Of a DNA stretch of 64,000 nucleotides, positions 60,886-64,000 are shown in pieces (the stretch's first letter is position 1; each line of letters begins with the position of its first letter). Under the pieces are notes generated by a model. The model was not told the origin of the DNA and did no database searches. It saw nothing but the letters and a program-made list of their open reading frames with translations. The translations under genes were made by a program, and so were the position numbers. The stretch lies in NCBI RefSeq assembly GCF_030867095.1, contig NC_081824.1, positions 176,584,933 to 176,648,932 on the forward strand, given 5' to 3'. Source of the DNA: Alligator mississippiensis (lineage: Eukaryota; Chordata; Crocodylia; Alligatoridae).

Positions 60886-61499
60886 TCTGATTCTGAATGA
60901 GAACTTCTCACCTGAAGTCCATCCCATCTCAAATTGAAGCCAGAGAAGAGCCCATTTCTGCACAGCAAATCACAACAGCTTTTCTTCAATATTTAAAATT
61001 TCAGTATTTGAACTTATTCAAGTTGGACTAATCATATAACTAAAGCTTGTGGTAATCTTATATTTAGATAAACAGTCCATTTTAATTGCCACTAATAAAG
61101 ATGATATATCGATTGGTACAATGTAGCAGAATATAATTTCCCTGCCATGACTCTTAATGGTAAATTATGTCTAAAATTGCCTGCCAATTGAAATTTAGGC
61201 TAGAACTCAATGATCTTAAGCAACTGGATTTGAAATGACTAATTCCTAAATGTAATCAGATACCCATGCAGACATAGCATGAATTAAAGTATAAAGCAAA
61301 GGCCTCACATAACACATATCTTAACCTCACTTAGACACAATGTTGTTTAAGGCTGTATTATGGGATTAGGTTATGGCTTCTGGTTTAAACAAAAATGACA
61401 GGGTCATTCACAGGGGTATAAAAAATAAACAAGATAATGCAACGGAGAGAAACTGCATGTCCTGGTAATGAAGTCATTGAAAGAATGGCATGGCCCTTG
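60886..61499. other. Unique AT-rich DNA
   Basis: 61,010-61,300 is repeat-poor, with TTTTAATTGCCACTAATAAA and GCCAATTGAAATTTAGG. It is compositionally like conserved non-coding DNA, but conservation cannot be judged here. Confidence 0.25.
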
Positions 61500-61640
61500 T
61501 ATTAACACTCTTTGGAAAGGAACAAGGGGATCCGATATCCACGCAGAATTCAATTTACGTAGATTTTTTCAAAAAGCCTTTGACAAAGTATCTCTTTAGG
61601 GAATGCAGTTTAGAAAAATCAAAGCTTTTAAGGATGACAG
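61500..61640 (+). mobile_element. Ancient LINE fragment (RT motif A)
   Basis: GTAGATTTTTTCAAAAAGCC followed by TTTGACAAAGTATCTC translates to VDFFKKAFDKVS, the DFxKAFDxV motif A of CR1/L2/L3-type reverse transcriptases. Nothing further is readable. Confidence 0.55.
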
Positions 61641-61654
61641 AGCCTTTAGAATGC

Positions 61655-61805
61655 ATGTGAGGCAGCCTGACCTACAGGGCTCCAAGGCAGAAATTCTAGT
61701 CCTGAGTAACTCCCTCTCTCGCTCTGGGCAAGTCACCTAAGCTTTCTGGATCTGAAGAGTCTCACCTGTGAGGAAGGGATGTGCCTCCAGTTCAGCTAAA
61801 CACTC
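61655..61805 (+). repeat. MIR/CORE-SINE
   Basis: AGAAATTCTAGTCCTGAGTA, CTCTCGCTCTGGGCAAGTCA, CCTAAGCTTTCTGGATCTG and CTCACCTGTGAGGAAGGGAT are in MIR order. The intervening text is diverged. Confidence 0.7.
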
Positions 61806-62810
61806 CACCATGGTCTCACGCTCCTTTGAATTCTCCCATTCTACCCTGAAGGCCCTTTTCACTTGTAATTCTGTGAGAGTTACACAACTAAAGATCAGCG
61901 TTCAGTTTCTAACTCAACAGTGGAAATGTGTTCAGTAGGTCCCAGCCCCAGACTCCATATTCCAGACATCACTGAACTGCCACATCAATCCATGCAAGTA
62001 GTGCTGTTTAACTCAAGAGATGCTCCATACTAGAACTGACAAAAGCATTATAGGTCAAAATGGAGCGGTCTCAGAGCTGTGTGGGTGAAGCTTGCACTGA
62101 TCTTGCCACTACTATGTGGTATTCCAAAACAGCACTATTAGTTATGCACTTAAAAATCATTCATAAGACTTTACGGGTTTATCCTCAGGGACTCTAAGCA
62201 TGAAATATAATAAAACTATTATAAATTACTTATCTAGAATATTAATCAATGAGTGGCAGGCACTCAATGGCCTTGCAGGATTAGCTTGTTAATGATTCCC
62301 TGCCCAACATGGTTTATTGAAATCAGGGAAGTGCCGGGAAAGATATATTACATTACAGGGCCTAAAACTCTCATTGCCTTCACAAGGAGCAGAATTAAGG
62401 AAAACTGTGAGCACTCTTAGAAATCCCATTTTGCTATTCTTCAACCAAAATACTATTTCCCATTGCTCTCTCTTTAATGGTTTAGGCATAGATTAGTGGT
62501 TAGGGTGTTAACTTGCAGCTTGACTTCAATTTTCTCCTCTGCCAGAGGCAGATGTAGAGGGGGTATGACTATACCATATGTGAGATCTTGGCATGGGACT
62601 GACCAAAGCCCAGTGGCTTCAGAGCTCAGGAGGTGAGTGCTGCTGCTCATCCTCTCCTTTCTCACGATGCTGAATTAACTGGGGAAAGGGAAAGGGAGGG
62701 AGGACAAAGAGCAGCAGCGTTCACCCTGGGCTCTGGAGCCACATAAGAGAAGGGCCTGCAACTAGATCCCTTCCTGATCAGCTAGTGAGATCAGAGCTCA
62801 CTGCTGGCTG
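61806..62810. other. Unique-looking DNA
   Basis: No supported gene or repeat. Confidence 0.4.
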
Positions 62811-62812
62811 GG

Positions 62813-63234
62813 CAGCAGGGGTGGATCCAGGATTTCCCAAAGGAGGCTCAGGGGCAGCAACCCACACTGCAGGGGTTGCTACACCCCCTGCTCCCAGGTT
62901 TCTCTGCCCCCACCAGTACAGGTAGACTGAGCCATAGGAGCCTGTGGGGACTTTTTCAAATCCCTAAAGAACGTGAATATCCCTCCTCCCTTCCCCTTCC
63001 TGCTCAGAGGCATGTCCCCATCCCTCCTCTTCCCCCTCCTCCACAACTCCTCTGCTTACTGCTGCTGTTTTTTTTCTCCACTGTTCAAGGGGCAGAAAAG
63101 CTCCAGAGCCAGCCAGGCTGAATGGAGGCTGGGCTCAGTTGGGAAGGGGACAGTGGAGGGCTACTAGAGAGTAGTTCCCCCCACCCTGCCTGGTCACGAT
63201 GTGGGAAGAGTACCCCCATCCATCCCTGCTGCCA
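62813..63234. mobile_element. Possible hAT-like element with CAGGGGTGGAT ends
   Basis: GGCAGCAGGGGTGGAT on the left and the complement of ATCCATCCCTGCTGCC on the right form inverted ends of 15 of 16 positions. No 8-bp duplication is visible outside them. The interior is C/T-rich with no coding motif. Confidence 0.4.
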
Positions 63235-63236
63235 CT

Positions 63237-63279
63237 TCATAGAATCATACAAAATGAGGGTTGGAAGGGACCTCAGGAG
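63237..63279 (-). mobile_element. CR1 3'-tail, cut by a GAATC element
   Basis: TCATAGAATCATACAAAATG followed by GGGTTGGAAGGGACCTCAGG is the minus-strand CR1 3' end. The rest of the CR1 would lie beyond the GAATC insertion and outside the window. Confidence 0.75.
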
Positions 63280-64000
63280 TAGGGCTGTGCGCAGCTTCGG
63301 TGTGATTCAATTCGGCGGAGATTCGGCCTGATTCGGTGGCTGAATCCGAATCAGAGGACCCTTTAATCTCTCCAAATGGAATCAGAACCCTCCAAATCGA
63401 TTTGGAGAGATTCGGAAAGATTCGGCAATTTGGACATAGACACAGCTTTAAACGTTTTTTCTATATACCTATAGGTAGCAGGCGGCTTGTGAATGCTGCA
63501 GTGCTGGGGTGCATGGAGCGTCCCACAGAAACACGGGGGACTCCCCAGCGTGCTCAGCAGCAGACCTGGAAGTGGACCAGAAGCACTTCCGGTCCACTTT
63601 CAGGTCTGCTGGAGAGCACACTGGGGGGCCCCCTGCACCCCTTTGGCTTGGCAACTGGTGCCTCTTGGGTCTGGAGGGACACCCAGGGTCCCCCCATGGC
63701 TGATCACCAAGCCTGGGGGGTGTTGGGGGACCCCTCTGCATGCTCCCTGAAGGACCTGGAAGTGGACCAGAAGTATTTCTGGTCCACTTTTGGGTTCACT
63801 GCCGAGCATGGCTTCCCCCACCCCGTACTCCTGTGGGACGCTTCATCTGCCCCACATCGCAGCATTCATGAGCTGCACCTGGTACCTTGAGGTATGTAGA
63901 AAAAACATTTAAAGCTGTGTCTATGTCCGAATAACTGATTCTCCAAATCAGCATTGAATCTTCAGATTCGGATCCGGCCAAATCGAATCAGGGAAAGTGA
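63280..64000. mobile_element. GAATC-family hAT-like element, copy 3, right end beyond window
   Basis: TAGGGCTGTGCGCAGCTTCG opens it, and GATTCGGCCTGATTCGG-type words follow. The two halves are a long inverted repeat: 63,431-63,470 (with GACATAGACACAGCTTTAAA) matches the complement of 63,891-63,930, and CTTGTGAATGCTGCAG matches the complement of CGCAGCATTCATGAG. Two GGAAGTGGACCAGAAG / GGTCCACTTT blocks lie in the core. It shares its core with copy 2 but not with copy 1. The terminal repeat on the right is outside the window. Confidence 0.85.

Overview
This window looks like non-coding vertebrate DNA from a sauropsid, most likely a crocodilian, with turtle as the main alternative. The evidence is many CR1 non-LTR retrotransposon pieces with the typical short A/T-rich 3' tail, old MIR/CORE-type SINEs, and a large load of short hAT-like DNA transposons flanked by 8-bp target duplications. 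I found no bacterial features, no CRISPR array, no rRNA or tRNA gene, and no convincing host protein-coding exon. The species call is inference from repeat content.

Layout. 1-15.1 kb is mostly unique AT-rich DNA with an 85-bp purine/pyrimidine-alternating tract (2.2 kb), a GC-rich inverted-repeat region (5.0-7.2 kb), a small palindromic element (7.2 kb) and an old CR1 piece (7.7 kb). 15.1-18.3 kb is a long broken CR1 (+) followed by older CR1 pieces (-). 19.6-22.7 kb is a nest: an old CR1 (-) split by a 1.25-kb foldback element and a 1.06-kb element with GATTCGG/GAATCGGCC subterminal repeats. 23.8-26.2 kb holds a clean 187-bp hAT-type element, a MIR, and a foldback element split by a CR1. 26-38 kb is mostly unique, with a 290-bp hAT-type hairpin element at 29.8 kb. 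39.4-45.5 kb holds second copies of three element families. 48.3 kb has a 162-bp hAT-type element with a perfect 8-bp duplication. 49.4-51.8 kb resembles an old LTR with tandem repeats. 53.2-55.1 kb is the best-preserved CR1 (-), about 640 open codons. 56.8, 59.4 and 63.3 kb hold a second GAATC element, another CR1 (+), and a third GAATC element running off the window.

How the parts relate. The only recognisable protein-coding content is CR1 ORF2 (endonuclease/reverse transcriptase), and every copy is 5'-truncated and damaged to some degree. The DNA elements carry no transposase, so they are non-autonomous and would have been moved by enzymes encoded elsewhere. Insertions within insertions give a relative order: old CR1 first, then hAT-like foldback and GAATC elements; at 24.8-26.2 kb a younger CR1 landed inside a DNA element. 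The repeat-poor stretches at 14.0-14.6, 38.4-38.8, 40.7-41.2 and 61.0-61.3 kb have AT-rich, homeobox-site-like sequence. They could be conserved regulatory DNA of a nearby gene, but this cannot be shown from one sequence.
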